A stretch of 40,000 bases of DNA from a bacterium (GTDB lineage: Bacteria; Actinomycetota; Acidimicrobiia; Acidimicrobiales; CATQHL01). Below, one piece after another: positions 7,493 through 15,514 of the stretch (position 1 is the first letter of the stretch; every line of letters begins with the position of its first letter). The stretch covers positions 1 to 40,000 of the forward strand of contig JAPOYM010000069.1 in NCBI GenBank assembly GCA_026706565.1, read 5' to 3'. A model generated the notes under the pieces. The model was given only the letters and a program-made list of their open reading frames with translations, was not told the DNA's origin and searched no databases. The position numbers and the translations under genes are program-made.

Positions 7493-8401
7493 TCAGTCGG
7501 CCGCGGCGACACTTCCGGGGACAGTGCCGGGCGGCAGGCTGATCACATGGGCGGCGACGTCCTCGGGGCGGGCCAGCCACACGTCGCCGCGCCGCGCCGC
7601 GATGTGTTCGAGGGCGGCGCGCAGGTGCTTCAGGCGGAACGGCTGGCCGACCAGGAAGGTGTGCAGCGAGACCGAGTACACAAGCGGCTGCTCGTCGGCC
7701 AGGCGCAGCATCTCGTCGAACTGATCCATCATCATCTCGGCGAACACCGGCGCAGAGTGGTGCCGCCGCACGTAGACGCCCACATCGTTCAGTTCCAGCG
7801 GGTACGGGATGCTGAGCAGCGGTCCCGACCTGGTCCGCAGCCAGATCGGCTGGTCGTCGCAGGGGGACTGCAGCGTGTACTCGTAGCCGGCCTCGACGAG
7901 CAGGTCGCTGGTGACGGCCGACTCGGCGATGTACGGCCCCATCCAGCCGCTCGGCCGGCGGCCCCAGTGCTCGGTGATGACGTCGGTGGTCTCGGCGATG
8001 AGGCGGGCCTCGTCGGACTCCCAGAGGCCGTCGCTGCGCTCGGAGTTCGTCCGCCCGTGGGCGATGATCTCGTCGCCGCGCTCGATGATCTTGGCCACGA
8101 TGTCGGGGTAGAGCTCCATCACCGTCGAGTTGACGTTGTGCGACCACGGCAGGTCCAGCTCGTCGAAGGCGTCGAACATGCGCCAGATGCCGATCCGGTT
8201 GCCGTAGTCCCGCCAGGCGTAGCTGCGATAGTCGGCCGGCGCGCTCACCGCCGAGTCGTTGAGGCCCAGCCCGGCCTTGTAGGAGAAGTGCTCGACGTTG
8301 TTGGACAGGCAGACGGCGAGGCGGGTGCCGTTGGGCCAGTCGTAGGGCACGCGGTCCTTGATGGACACGTAGTCGTAGCGGTCGTTGGTCGGCAGCTTCA
8401 T
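7493..8401 (-). CDS. Polysaccharide-deacetylase-family hydrolase (PuuE-like)
   Basis: 302 residues. The fold is indicated by CLSNNVEHFS (31-40), the IIAHGRTNSE segment (112-121), GWMGPYIAES (152-161) and a C-terminal SLHTFLVGQPFR stretch. The nearest known group is the PuuE-type allantoinases and related cyclic-amide hydrolases, which use the NodB-like barrel on small ring amides rather than sugars. The usual second metal His after HG is Asn here, as in atypical PuuE-like members. The start is decided by a four-base ATGA overlap with the stop of the upstream alpha/beta hydrolase gene, implying translational coupling. The open frame upstream of the ATG is a shadow of that hydrolase. Ring-opening of an imide or ureide is a reasonable guess, not demonstrated. 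Confidence 0.75.
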   Translation of the reverse strand: MKLPTNDRYDYVSIKDRVPYDWPNGTRLAVCLSNNVEHFSYKAGLGLNDSAVSAPADYRSYAWRDYGNRIGIWRMFDAFDELDLPWSHNVNSTVMELYPDIVAKIIERGDEIIAHGRTNSERSDGLWESDEARLIAETTDVITEHWGRRPSGWMGPYIAESAVTSDLLVEAGYEYTLQSPCDDQPIWLRTRSGPLLSIPYPLELNDVGVYVRRHHSAPVFAEMMMDQFDEMLRLADEQPLVYSVSLHTFLVGQPFRLKHLRAALEHIAARRGDVWLARPEDVAAHVISLPPGTVPGSVAAAD

Positions 8402-9222
8402 GCGAAGAACTCCTCGAAGTGGCCGGCGATCTCGTCGGACGCCGTCGTGAAGAGCTCCAGCACATCCGTGAGATGAGGGAGTGTGAGCACCCGTGCCTGC
8501 GGGGGCAGGAGCGGGATCGCCCGGGCGGTCTGCTCGGTGAGGTCGTCGTGGACGTCGATGACGAGGAACGGCTGGCGGATCCTCGAGACGAACTCGCCGG
8601 TCGGGTGGTCGAAGACGGCGTGGTAGGTCATCCAAGGATCGGGCTGCGCCCCCAGGTGATCCATCATGAACTCGTGCAGCAGGTCCGCCGGCCAGGCGCG
8701 CGAGCGCTCGGCGGCGCCGCCGAACCCGCCGTCGCGCCACCAGCGCCAGTACCAGTCGAGATGGGCGCCGTCGGCATCGGGCTTCGGTTCGTGCAGGTAG
8801 TTGTCCTTGTACTGCGGGATCTCCTCGGCGGAGAACACCGGCACGGTCACGACGGCGACCCGCCGGATCCGGTCCGGGTAGCGCACCGCCAGATCGATCG
8901 CCTCGCACGAACCGGTGTGGACGCCGGCCACGTCGAACCGGCCGATCCCCATAGCGTCGAGTGCGTCGATCGTGGAGTCGGCGTAGTCGCCCAGGGACAG
9001 GCCGGGCCGAGGGTGGTCCGAGCACCCGAACCCCAGGCGGTCGGGCACGATCACCCGGCGCCCGGCCGACAGCCGCGGCGTGATGTGGCGGTACATGCGA
9101 CCCGACGAGAGGCCCATGTGCAGCAGAACGAGCGGCGGCTCGCCCTCGCCGTTGCTGCGCACATGCACATGGCCGTGGCGAGTGCTGATGAGCCTGCGGC
9201 TCGTTCCCTCCGCTTCCAGCAT
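8398..9222 (-). CDS. Alpha/beta hydrolase with His in the nucleophile elbow
   Basis: 274 residues, a complete alpha/beta-hydrolase fold: LVLLHMG (oxyanion region, 31-37), VPDRLGFGCSDHP (59-71), the elbow AGVHTGSCEA (99-108) and a late FLVIDVHDD strand. The elbow normally reads Gly-x-Ser-x-Gly; here His102 sits where the nucleophilic Ser should be. Ser105 follows but is outside the elbow position. Either catalysis is unusual or this belongs to an HTG-type subgroup. GGAGGG lies six bases before the ATG. The gene is coupled by ATGA overlap to the PuuE-like deacetylase and diverges from a paralogous hydrolase of the same length across a 111-base interval. Confidence 0.82.
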   Translation of the reverse strand: MLEAEGTSRRLISTRHGHVHVRSNGEGEPPLVLLHMGLSSGRMYRHITPRLSAGRRVIVPDRLGFGCSDHPRPGLSLGDYADSTIDALDAMGIGRFDVAGVHTGSCEAIDLAVRYPDRIRRVAVVTVPVFSAEEIPQYKDNYLHEPKPDADGAHLDWYWRWWRDGGFGGAAERSRAWPADLLHEFMMDHLGAQPDPWMTYHAVFDHPTGEFVSRIRQPFLVIDVHDDLTEQTARAIPLLPPQARVLTLPHLTDVLELFTTASDEIAGHFEEFFA

Positions 9223-9228
9223 CGTGAT

Positions 9229-9273
9229 CCCTCCGCCACCGGCCCCTCAGCCGCCAGCCCCTCCGCCACCGGC
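9229..9273. repeat. Direct repeat in divergent promoter region
   Basis: CCCTCCGCCACCGGC occurs at 9229-9243 and again at 9259-9273, 30 bases apart. The copy nearest the minus-strand gene includes its ribosome binding site on the other strand, so the second copy may simply be a local duplication. Confidence 0.6.
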
Positions 9274-9281
9274 ATCGGGTG

Positions 9282-9302
9282 CGCGGGGTACTGTACCCCG
9301 CG
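9282..9302. promoter_or_regulatory. Perfect palindrome between divergent hydrolase genes
   Basis: CGCGGGGTA at 9282-9290, CTG, then TACCCCGCG at 9294-9302: nine-base perfect arms with a three-base centre. It lies 60 bases from one start and 32 from the other, where a regulator could control both transcripts. The form is that of a TetR/MarR-type operator. The cognate regulator is not in the window. Confidence 0.55.
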
Positions 9303-9333
9303 TCCTGCACCCGGACTGTTGCGAGGGGGACTG

Positions 9334-10158
9334 ATGAGGCGAGGGTACGCAGACACCGCGGTCGGGCAGGTTCACTACGTCGAGGCCGGCGAGGGGCCCC
9401 CGCTGATCCTGCTGCACCAGACCGCCAGCAGCTCGGTCATGTGGTTGCGGGCGATCCCCTACTTCGCCGAGCGCTACCACACGATCGCCATGGACACGCC
9501 CGGCTTCGGGATGTCCGACCATCCGGCCGAGCAGCCGACCGAGGGCATCCCCTACTACTCCCGGGCCGTCATCGGCCTGCTGGACCATTTCGGGTACGAG
9601 CAGGCGAACCTCGTCGGCTTCCACACGGGCGCCAGCATCGCGGTGGACGTGGCGGCCAACTCGCCCGAGCGGGTCAAGTCGCTGGTCATAGCGCCGATCC
9701 TGGCCGTCGACGACGAGGAGGAGCGCGACGACTGGCTGGCCCGTGACGACTTGAAGTCGGGATGGGTCCCCGACGGCAAGGGCGAGTTCCTGGCGAACGA
9801 CATCCTGGACTACGTGGCCCACTTCGCGACCGAGAACGACGGTGAGACATACCTGCGAGAGCTCATCGCCAAGCTGCAGGCGGGCCCGAACTACTGGTGG
9901 ACCTATGTCGCCGTCGTGCAGTACGACCACTACGCGGCGTACCCCCAGCTGCGGTGCCCGGTCCTGGTCCTCAACGTGGAGGAGGAGGTCCTGTACTCCT
10001 ACACCGTCAAGGCGCACGCCGCGATCCCCCACAGCGAGTACGTGGAGATCCCCGGCCCCGAGCCCAACATCCGCGGCTGGGTGGCCGTCGTGCCCGAGTT
10101 CCCGAAGGAGTTCTCCGAGGCCGTGATGTCCTTCGTGGACCGCATCGAGGGAGAGTGA
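9334..10158 (+). CDS. Alpha/beta hydrolase with His in the nucleophile elbow (second copy)
   Basis: 274 residues, the same length as the divergent neighbour and clearly related but not close. Features: LILLHQTASSS (24-34), MDTPGFGMSDHP (53-64), elbow LVGFHTGASI (93-102) with His97 in place of the nucleophilic Ser, and a LVLNVEEE strand near the acid position. A Trp/Tyr-rich cap (YWWTYVAVVQYDHY) suggests an aromatic or hydrophobic ligand. ATG 9334 follows GAGGGGG; the frame stays open upstream only because it shadows the minus-strand gene. An MFS transporter gene follows after 31 bases and is probably co-transcribed, so the pair may import or export the compound and modify it. Confidence 0.82.
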   Translation: MRRGYADTAVGQVHYVEAGEGPPLILLHQTASSSVMWLRAIPYFAERYHTIAMDTPGFGMSDHPAEQPTEGIPYYSRAVIGLLDHFGYEQANLVGFHTGASIAVDVAANSPERVKSLVIAPILAVDDEEERDDWLARDDLKSGWVPDGKGEFLANDILDYVAHFATENDGETYLRELIAKLQAGPNYWWTYVAVVQYDHYAAYPQLRCPVLVLNVEEEVLYSYTVKAHAAIPHSEYVEIPGPEPNIRGWVAVVPEFPKEFSEAVMSFVDRIEGE

Positions 10159-10189
10159 CCAGCCCGGCGCGGGTACATCCCGACCGCGC

Positions 10190-11746
10190 ATGACAGCTGA
10201 ACGATCCCACTGGTGGGTGACGGCAGCAGGAGCACTCACCAGCCTCGTCCTGAACCTCGACCAGGCGACGGTGCTGCTGGGGGCGCCGACCATCGCCGAG
10301 GCGCTCGGCGCCGACCTCTCGGCGACCCAGTGGATGTTCTCGGGATTCCTCCTTCCCTTGGCGGCGTTGGTCATGCTGGGGGGCGGGCTGACGGACCGAT
10401 TCGGCGCCTCGTTGATGCTCCGCTGCGGACTGGCGCTCTTCATTGCCGGCACGGTGGGCAGCGCCTTCGCCGGCGACATGGGGCTGTTGATCGGCCTGCG
10501 GGCGGTGTCAGGCACGGGCGCGGCGCTGGCCTTCCCGGCCTCGGTGGCGCTGCTGCGGGTGCACCTGCCGGCCGGTCGGCCGCTCAACGTCGCGCTGGGC
10601 CTGTGGTTCACCGGTGCGCTCGGGGGCTCGGCTATCGGCCCCCTCATCGGCGGGCTGTTGCTGCGGGCTTGGCCGTGGTGGTCGATCTTCTGGCTGTCGT
10701 GCGGCTTCGCATTGGCCGCGCTGGTGCCCGTGCTGATCGGTGTGGGGGAGGATCCGGCGCCGCCGGCCGCGACCGACCTGCGGGTGCTGCCCAGTCTGGC
10801 GGGCGCGGTCGGCCTGGCCCTGCTGATCTGGGGCCTCATCAGCGCCGGCCGGGAGGGCTGGGGCTCCGGCTCGGTGCTGTGGCGGGTGCTGGGAGGCCTG
10901 GGGGTGCTGGCGCTCATGGCGGCGGCCCTGCGCCGCGGGGCCGCCGCCCGCCCGGAGGCAGGGATCGACCGCCGGCGCCTCGCCGCGGGCCTCATCATCA
11001 TGCTTCTGGCGATCGTCTCGGTGGTCGGGACGATGTTCTTCGTGATCACCTACCTGCAGTCGGTGCTCGGGTTCTCGCCGCTGGTGGCCGGCGCCGCGTT
11101 CATGCCGTTCGGCGTCGTGGCCGCCCTGATCTCCCCGTTCGCCATGCGCCTGCTGGAGCGGTTCGGCTTCGGCCGCATGCTGGGGTCGGCCGTGCTGTTG
11201 GAGGTGGCCGGCCTCGTGCTGGTCTCCCGGATGACCCCCACGTCGCCGTATCCCCTGGTCGGCATCGCCTTGGCGCTGGTCGGCGCCGCGATGTCGGTGT
11301 TCCCGGCGGTCTCGCTGCATCTGGCGCTCAGCGCCGCGCCGGCCTCCCGCGGCGGGATCGTCTCGGGCGCGCACACCGTGGCGATCCAGCTCGGCCAGCT
11401 CCTCTCGATCGCCATCATCGGCTCGCTGGTCGCCTCGCGGGTCGGCGGCATCTACCGCTCGCTGGTGCGGGATGCCGGCCTCGACCCCGACGTACACGCC
11501 GAGATCACCACCGACTTGGCGTTGGGGCGCAGTGCGGCGCCGCCGGGCGTCTCGGAGGCGGACGGCCTGCTCTACGAGATCGCCGGCGAGAAAGCGTTCA
11601 CCACCGCCGTCGGCCAGGCCGCCCTGATCGTGCTCGCCGCCATCGCCGTCGTGGCCGTCGCCGCGCTGGCCGTCCTGAGGCCGAAGCGGGCGCCCTCCCC
11701 GGCCGTCAGTGCGACAGAGGAGCCAGTCCCCGGAGCCGATCGATGA
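10190..11746 (+). CDS. MFS transporter, DHA2-like, about 14 membrane segments
   Basis: 518 residues with about 14 hydrophobic segments. Motif A after the second segment reads GGLTDRFGASLML; an antiporter-type motif C follows as GALGGSAIGPLIGGLLL. The layout fits the drug:H+ antiporter DHA2 (EmrB/QacA) family in the cytoplasmic membrane. Such proteins usually export hydrophobic compounds. Being 31 bases behind the alpha/beta hydrolase, it may handle that enzyme's substrate or product. There is no clear ribosome binding site before the ATG. The last 41 bases overlap the 3' end of the convergent isochorismatase-family gene. Confidence 0.85.
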   Translation: MTAERSHWWVTAAGALTSLVLNLDQATVLLGAPTIAEALGADLSATQWMFSGFLLPLAALVMLGGGLTDRFGASLMLRCGLALFIAGTVGSAFAGDMGLLIGLRAVSGTGAALAFPASVALLRVHLPAGRPLNVALGLWFTGALGGSAIGPLIGGLLLRAWPWWSIFWLSCGFALAALVPVLIGVGEDPAPPAATDLRVLPSLAGAVGLALLIWGLISAGREGWGSGSVLWRVLGGLGVLALMAAALRRGAAARPEAGIDRRRLAAGLIIMLLAIVSVVGTMFFVITYLQSVLGFSPLVAGAAFMPFGVVAALISPFAMRLLERFGFGRMLGSAVLLEVAGLVLVSRMTPTSPYPLVGIALALVGAAMSVFPAVSLHLALSAAPASRGGIVSGAHTVAIQLGQLLSIAIIGSLVASRVGGIYRSLVRDAGLDPDVHAEITTDLALGRSAAPPGVSEADGLLYEIAGEKAFTTAVGQAALIVLAAIAVVAVAALAVLRPKRAPSPAVSATEEPVPGADR

Positions 11747-12419
11747 CCGCCGCCGTCGGCAGCACGTCGGCGTACTTGGCGTCGAGGTCGAACAGCCCCA
11801 CGTCGTGGCTGGCGCCGATGCGGTCGTACACGCACTCCTCGGGGACGATCGTCCGGAAGTTGTAGGAGAAGGCGTCCACGGCCGTGGCCCGGATGCATCC
11901 GCTGGTGGTGCAGCCGGCGAGGATCACCGTGTCCACCCCGAAGTCCACGAGGTAGCTCACTAGGGCCGTGCCGAAGAAGGCGCTGGCGTGGCGCTTGGGC
12001 AGCAGCACGTCGCCCTCCTCGGGGGCCACCTCGGCCACGAACTCGTAGCCCCGCTCGCTGATGGAGGTGATGGCCGGGTTGATGCTGCCGAAACGCCCCG
12101 CGTCGACGGCCTTCTTGGGCGCCACGTACGGGTAGAGGATCGGGATCGCGGCCTCCCGCGCCGCGCCGATGAGACGGGCGATGTGCGGCATCGCCGCCCA
12201 CGCCCTGTCGCCGCAGGCCGTCGGGTACATAGTGGTGATGGCTTCGCGGATCGGCACGGGCCTGTCGCCGGCCGTTCGGTACTGCACGTCGATGACGAGC
12301 AGCGCGGGACGCTCGCCGAAACCCGAGGCCCCGCCGAATCCCGACAGTTCGTACACGTCGAGGTCGTCGCCGGGGATCGAAGCCAGCCACGACCGCCGCT
12401 CCTCGGGCTGTCCGCTCAT
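11706..12419 (-). CDS. Isochorismatase-family cysteine hydrolase
   Basis: 237 residues. The catalytic triad of the family is visible: Asp44 in ALLVIDVQ, Lys142 in LLPKRHASAFFGT, and Cys175 in GCTTSGCIRATAVDA. A cis-peptide-type region precedes the Cys. The N-terminal extension (SGFGGASGFG) resembles N-carbamoylsarcosine amidohydrolases more than true isochorismatases. If that is right, it would hydrolyse a carbamoyl or amide nitrogen, the step after ATP-dependent hydantoin opening by HyuA/HyuB-type enzymes such as those at 22-26 kb. GGGAGG precedes the ATG. The PEP-mutase-family gene ends nine bases upstream in the same direction, so the two are likely one operon. Confidence 0.82.
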   Translation of the reverse strand: MSGQPEERRSWLASIPGDDLDVYELSGFGGASGFGERPALLVIDVQYRTAGDRPVPIREAITTMYPTACGDRAWAAMPHIARLIGAAREAAIPILYPYVAPKKAVDAGRFGSINPAITSISERGYEFVAEVAPEEGDVLLPKRHASAFFGTALVSYLVDFGVDTVILAGCTTSGCIRATAVDAFSYNFRTIVPEECVYDRIGASHDVGLFDLDAKYADVLPTAAVIDRLRGLAPLSH

Positions 12420-12428
12420 GGGACCTCC

Positions 12429-13379
12429 CTATCGCTCAGTCGATTCATTGCTCAGTCGATTCTCGAGGTCGTCGAACCGCTCCAGATCCACCAAGGCCTG
12501 ACGCTGCGCCCAGCCGAGCACGCGGTCGCCCAATTCGGCGGAGTCGCCGTGCTCGTATAGGTGCGCCAAGGCGTCCTCGCCGGCCTTGAGCATGACCCGC
12601 AGCAGCAGGTTGGCGTGCAGGACCAACCGGTAGCCCATCTCCTGCAACTCGTCGAGGGGCAGCTGCGGGGTCTTGCCGCCCTCCACCACGTTGAGGAGCA
12701 CGGGCGCGCCCCCCGACTCGGTGGGAATCCTGCGCAGCTCCTCGACGGTCCGCGGCGCCTCCACGAAGATGACGTCGGCGCCGGCATCCGCGTAGAGGCG
12801 CGCCCGGCGGATCGCCTCGTCGAAGCCCAGCACCGAGCGGGCGTCGGTCCGGGCGATCAGGACCAGGTCGGGGTCGCCGCGGGCGCTGAGCGCGGCGTCG
12901 ATCCGGGAGAGCATCTCGGCGGGCGCCACGAGCCGCTGCCCGGCGAAGTGCCCGCACCGCTTCGGCATGGCCTGATCCTCGATCTGGACGGCGGCGGCCC
13001 CCGCCTTCTCCAAGAGGTGGACCGTGCGCATGACCGACAGCGGTCCGCCGAAGCCGGTGTCGGCGTCCACGATGACCGGGATGTCGACGGCGTCGCAGAT
13101 CTTGGCGGCCTCGGTCACCACCTCGGTCATCGAGACGAGACCGAGGTCCGGCAGCCCGAACTGCGAGTTGGCGAGCCCTGCCCCGGTCACGAAGCAGCAG
13201 TCGAAGCCTGCCCGCTCCACCAGGCGGGCCGACAGGGCGTTCACCGCGCCGACCACGACGGTGGCCTGCGGACGCGCGAGCAGGGCCCGCAGGGCGGCGC
13301 ACCGTGACGGAATCGGCGGCCCCCCGACCCCCCGGGGAATTCCGCCGGTCTCCGAGCCGCCTGCCTCCGGGGGATCCAT
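12429..13379 (-). CDS. Isocitrate lyase/PEP mutase superfamily enzyme
   Basis: 316 residues. A phosphoenolpyruvate-mutase-type barrel: VVVGAVNALSARL (41-53), VDADTGFGGP (104-113, Mg-binding Asp), VQIEDQAMPKRCGHFAGQ (131-148, the KRCGH active-site loop with Cys142), LIARTDAR and VIFVEAP. The KRCGH loop with Cys places it with the carbon-carbon lyases (methylisocitrate, dimethylmalate, oxaloacetate-type) rather than the phosphonate mutases. The reaction would be cleavage of a 2-hydroxy-dicarboxylate-like substrate. The first 25 or so residues are Pro/Gly-rich and lack a clear ribosome binding site, so the true start is uncertain, but I saw no better in-frame candidate. It precedes the isochorismatase-family gene. 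Confidence 0.8.
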   Translation of the reverse strand: MDPPEAGGSETGGIPRGVGGPPIPSRCAALRALLARPQATVVVGAVNALSARLVERAGFDCCFVTGAGLANSQFGLPDLGLVSMTEVVTEAAKICDAVDIPVIVDADTGFGGPLSVMRTVHLLEKAGAAAVQIEDQAMPKRCGHFAGQRLVAPAEMLSRIDAALSARGDPDLVLIARTDARSVLGFDEAIRRARLYADAGADVIFVEAPRTVEELRRIPTESGGAPVLLNVVEGGKTPQLPLDELQEMGYRLVLHANLLLRVMLKAGEDALAHLYEHGDSAELGDRVLGWAQRQALVDLERFDDLENRLSNESTER

Positions 13380-13460
13380 CAGCGTTGCCGGATCGACCCG
13401 TTGCGGACCGCTGACCGGGCGCCGGGCAACGGACGGCAGGCGCCACCGGATCCCTTGAAC

Positions 13461-13488
13461 CCTGGATTCCGGCCTTCGCCGGAACGAC
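13461..13488. repeat. REP-like palindromic element
   Basis: CTGGATTCCGGCCTTCGCCGG and the following AACGAC contain a seven-base stem, TTCCGGC (13467-13473) with GCCGGAA (13478-13484), and a CTTC loop. This resembles the widely dispersed extragenic palindromes of many bacteria. It lies in the 222-base interval between the divergent PEP-mutase-family and permease genes, where nothing else stands out. Confidence 0.5.
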
Positions 13489-13601
13489 GCGAAGGGCGAC
13501 TCGCAGGATTACGCAGCACAGTCCCGACGCGCCGCGCCGCGGCGGCTTCCCGCACGGAAAGCTCCCGGAGTACGGTTGCGCCTCGTGCGGGAGGCACTGT
13601 C

Positions 13602-14621
13602 GTGAGGGCGCGGCAATGGGCGTGGCTCATCGTCAAGCGCATCCTCTTCATGATTCCGATCCTATTCGGCGTGGCGACGGCGACTTTCTTCCTCACCCGG
13701 CTGGCCGGCGGCGACCCGGCCTATCTGGTCGCCGGCTCCTTCGCCACAGAGGAGGTGATCGCCAGCGTCCGGGCCCAACTCGGCACGGACCGGCCGCTGG
13801 GCGAGCAGTACGCCGACTTCCTGGGCGACACTGTCCGCGGCGATCTCGGCACGTCGCTCTTCACCGACCGCCCCGTCACCACCGATCTGGCCGACCGGCT
13901 GCCCGCCACGCTGGAGTTGGTCACCCTGGCGCTGGCCTTCGCCCTCGTCTTCGGTCTGGCGCTCGGCAGCTACGCGGCCCATCGCCGGGGCAGGGGCGGC
14001 GACAGAGCGGTCCGCTTCGGCAGTTTCTCCGCGCTCTCGGTGCCCGACTTCTGGCTGGGGCTCGTCCTGCTGTTCGTCTTCTTCTTCAAGCTCGACATCG
14101 CTCCGGGCCCCACGGGACAGCTAGCGCCGGGGGGACCCGCCCCGCGCGACGTCACCGGCGCAGTGCTCTTCGACGCGATGATCGCGCTGAACGGCGAGGC
14201 GTTCAGGGCATCCCTGCACCACATCTGGCTGCCGCTCATGACGATGGTGCTGATCTTCACCGCGCCCATCGCCCGCCTGGCCCGCTCGGCCGCCATCGAG
14301 TCGCTGACGTCGGACTCCATCCTCTTCGGGCGGGCCTGCGGCCTGTCCAACCGCAAGCTCTGGGTGTACGCCACGCGCGGCGCCCTGCCGCCGGTGGTGA
14401 CCTTCGTGGGAATCCTGTTCAGCGTGCTGCTGGGAAGCGCCGTGCTGGTCGAGACGGTGTTCTCGTGGGGAGGGGCCGCCCAGTACGCCGTAAACGCCAT
14501 CCGCCAGAGCGACTTCCCGGCCGTGCAGGGGTTCGTGCTGGTCGCCGGGGCGCTGTCGGTAGCCATCTTCTTCGTCGTCGACCTGCTCTACCGGGTCATC
14601 GACCCCCGGGTGCGACTGTGA
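13602..14621 (+). CDS. ABC transporter permease, DppB/OppB type
   Basis: 339 residues from GTG 13602, chosen because GGGAGG ends seven bases before it and the protein then starts with the typical first membrane segment (VKRILFMIPILFGVATATFF). About six membrane segments are present, with the N-terminal periplasmic loop GGDPAYLVAG and the EAA-type cytoplasmic loop near ARACGLSNRKLW/YATRGALPP. It forms half of the membrane pore of a dipeptide/oligopeptide/nickel-class importer. The upstream open frame is Arg/Pro-rich and not family-like. The gene ends in a GTGA overlap with the second permease, beginning a tightly coupled cassette. Confidence 0.88.
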   Translation: MRARQWAWLIVKRILFMIPILFGVATATFFLTRLAGGDPAYLVAGSFATEEVIASVRAQLGTDRPLGEQYADFLGDTVRGDLGTSLFTDRPVTTDLADRLPATLELVTLALAFALVFGLALGSYAAHRRGRGGDRAVRFGSFSALSVPDFWLGLVLLFVFFFKLDIAPGPTGQLAPGGPAPRDVTGAVLFDAMIALNGEAFRASLHHIWLPLMTMVLIFTAPIARLARSAAIESLTSDSILFGRACGLSNRKLWVYATRGALPPVVTFVGILFSVLLGSAVLVETVFSWGGAAQYAVNAIRQSDFPAVQGFVLVAGALSVAIFFVVDLLYRVIDPRVRL

Positions 14622-15514
14622 GCCCGCCTCCAGAAACCTCCGGCGGCGTCGCAGCGGAGTTCGTCTTGCCGCGGCACGCCGAGGGCCTCGCCAAGCGGCT
14701 GCGACGGCACCTGAACCCCCCGCTGCTGTGGGGCGCGTTCATTATCTTCGTGCTGGCGCTGGGCGCCTACGTGGTCCCGGCGGTCTGGCAATTCGGCGCC
14801 GAGATCGCCAACCCGCGCGAGGCGCTGCTGCCGCCCAGCGCCCGGCACCCGTTCGGCACGGACCGCTCGGGGTTCGACATCTTCGTGCGAGTGTTCCACG
14901 CCCCGCGGATCGACCTGACCATCGTGGTGCTCGGCGTGGGCCTCGGCGCGCTGATCGGCATCGTGCTGGGAGTGGCCGCGGGCTTCTCCCGGCGCCTCAT
15001 GGGCGAGTTCTCGATGCGGCTCGCCGACATCGTGCAGGCCTTCCCGCTGCTGATCCTGGCGATCGCCCTCGTGTCGCTGGGCGGCAACGACCTGACCAAC
15101 GTGGTGTTCGTCCTGGCCTTCGTGAACGCACCGGTGTTCCTGCGGCTGGTCCGCAGCCGCGTGCTGACCGTCCGCGAGCAGCGCTACATCCAGGCCGCCG
15201 TGGCGCTGGGCAACTCCACGACGCGCCTCGTGTTCCGCCATGTGCTGCCGAACTCGCTGGGTCCCGCGGTCGTGCAGTTCGGCGTCTCGATGGGCTACGG
15301 GATCCTGACCCTGGCGGGCTTGGCGTACCTAGGCGTGGGGGTGCAGGTGCCGACGCCCGAATGGGGCTCGATGATCCTCGGAGGCGCCAGCTACATCACC
15401 ACCGGCCAGTGGTGGATCTCGATCTTCCCCGGCATCTTCCTGGCCTTCGCGGTGTTCGCCTTCAACCTGCTCAGCGAGGGGATCGAGCAGGCCCGCGAGG
15501 TGCATCTGCGGTGA
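14618..15514 (+). CDS. ABC transporter permease, DppC/OppC type
   Basis: 298 residues from a GTG that overlaps the stop of the first permease by four bases. The N-terminal OppC_N segment (RRHLNPPLLWGAFIIFVLAL) is followed by HPFGTDRSGFDIFVRVFHAPRID, typical of DppC, then five membrane segments and the EAA loop (RYIQAAVALGNSTTRLVFRH). Together with DppB it makes the heterodimeric channel. It is coupled by another GTGA overlap to the first ATPase gene. Confidence 0.88.
   Translation: MSPPPETSGGVAAEFVLPRHAEGLAKRLRRHLNPPLLWGAFIIFVLALGAYVVPAVWQFGAEIANPREALLPPSARHPFGTDRSGFDIFVRVFHAPRIDLTIVVLGVGLGALIGIVLGVAAGFSRRLMGEFSMRLADIVQAFPLLILAIALVSLGGNDLTNVVFVLAFVNAPVFLRLVRSRVLTVREQRYIQAAVALGNSTTRLVFRHVLPNSLGPAVVQFGVSMGYGILTLAGLAYLGVGVQVPTPEWGSMILGGASYITTGQWWISIFPGIFLAFAVFAFNLLSEGIEQAREVHLR

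Noticed and set aside
9247-11049. A 600-residue minus-strand open frame under the hydrolase and MFS genes.
   Set aside because: Pro/Arg/Ala/Ser-rich shadow with no motif; the plus strand encodes recognisable proteins.
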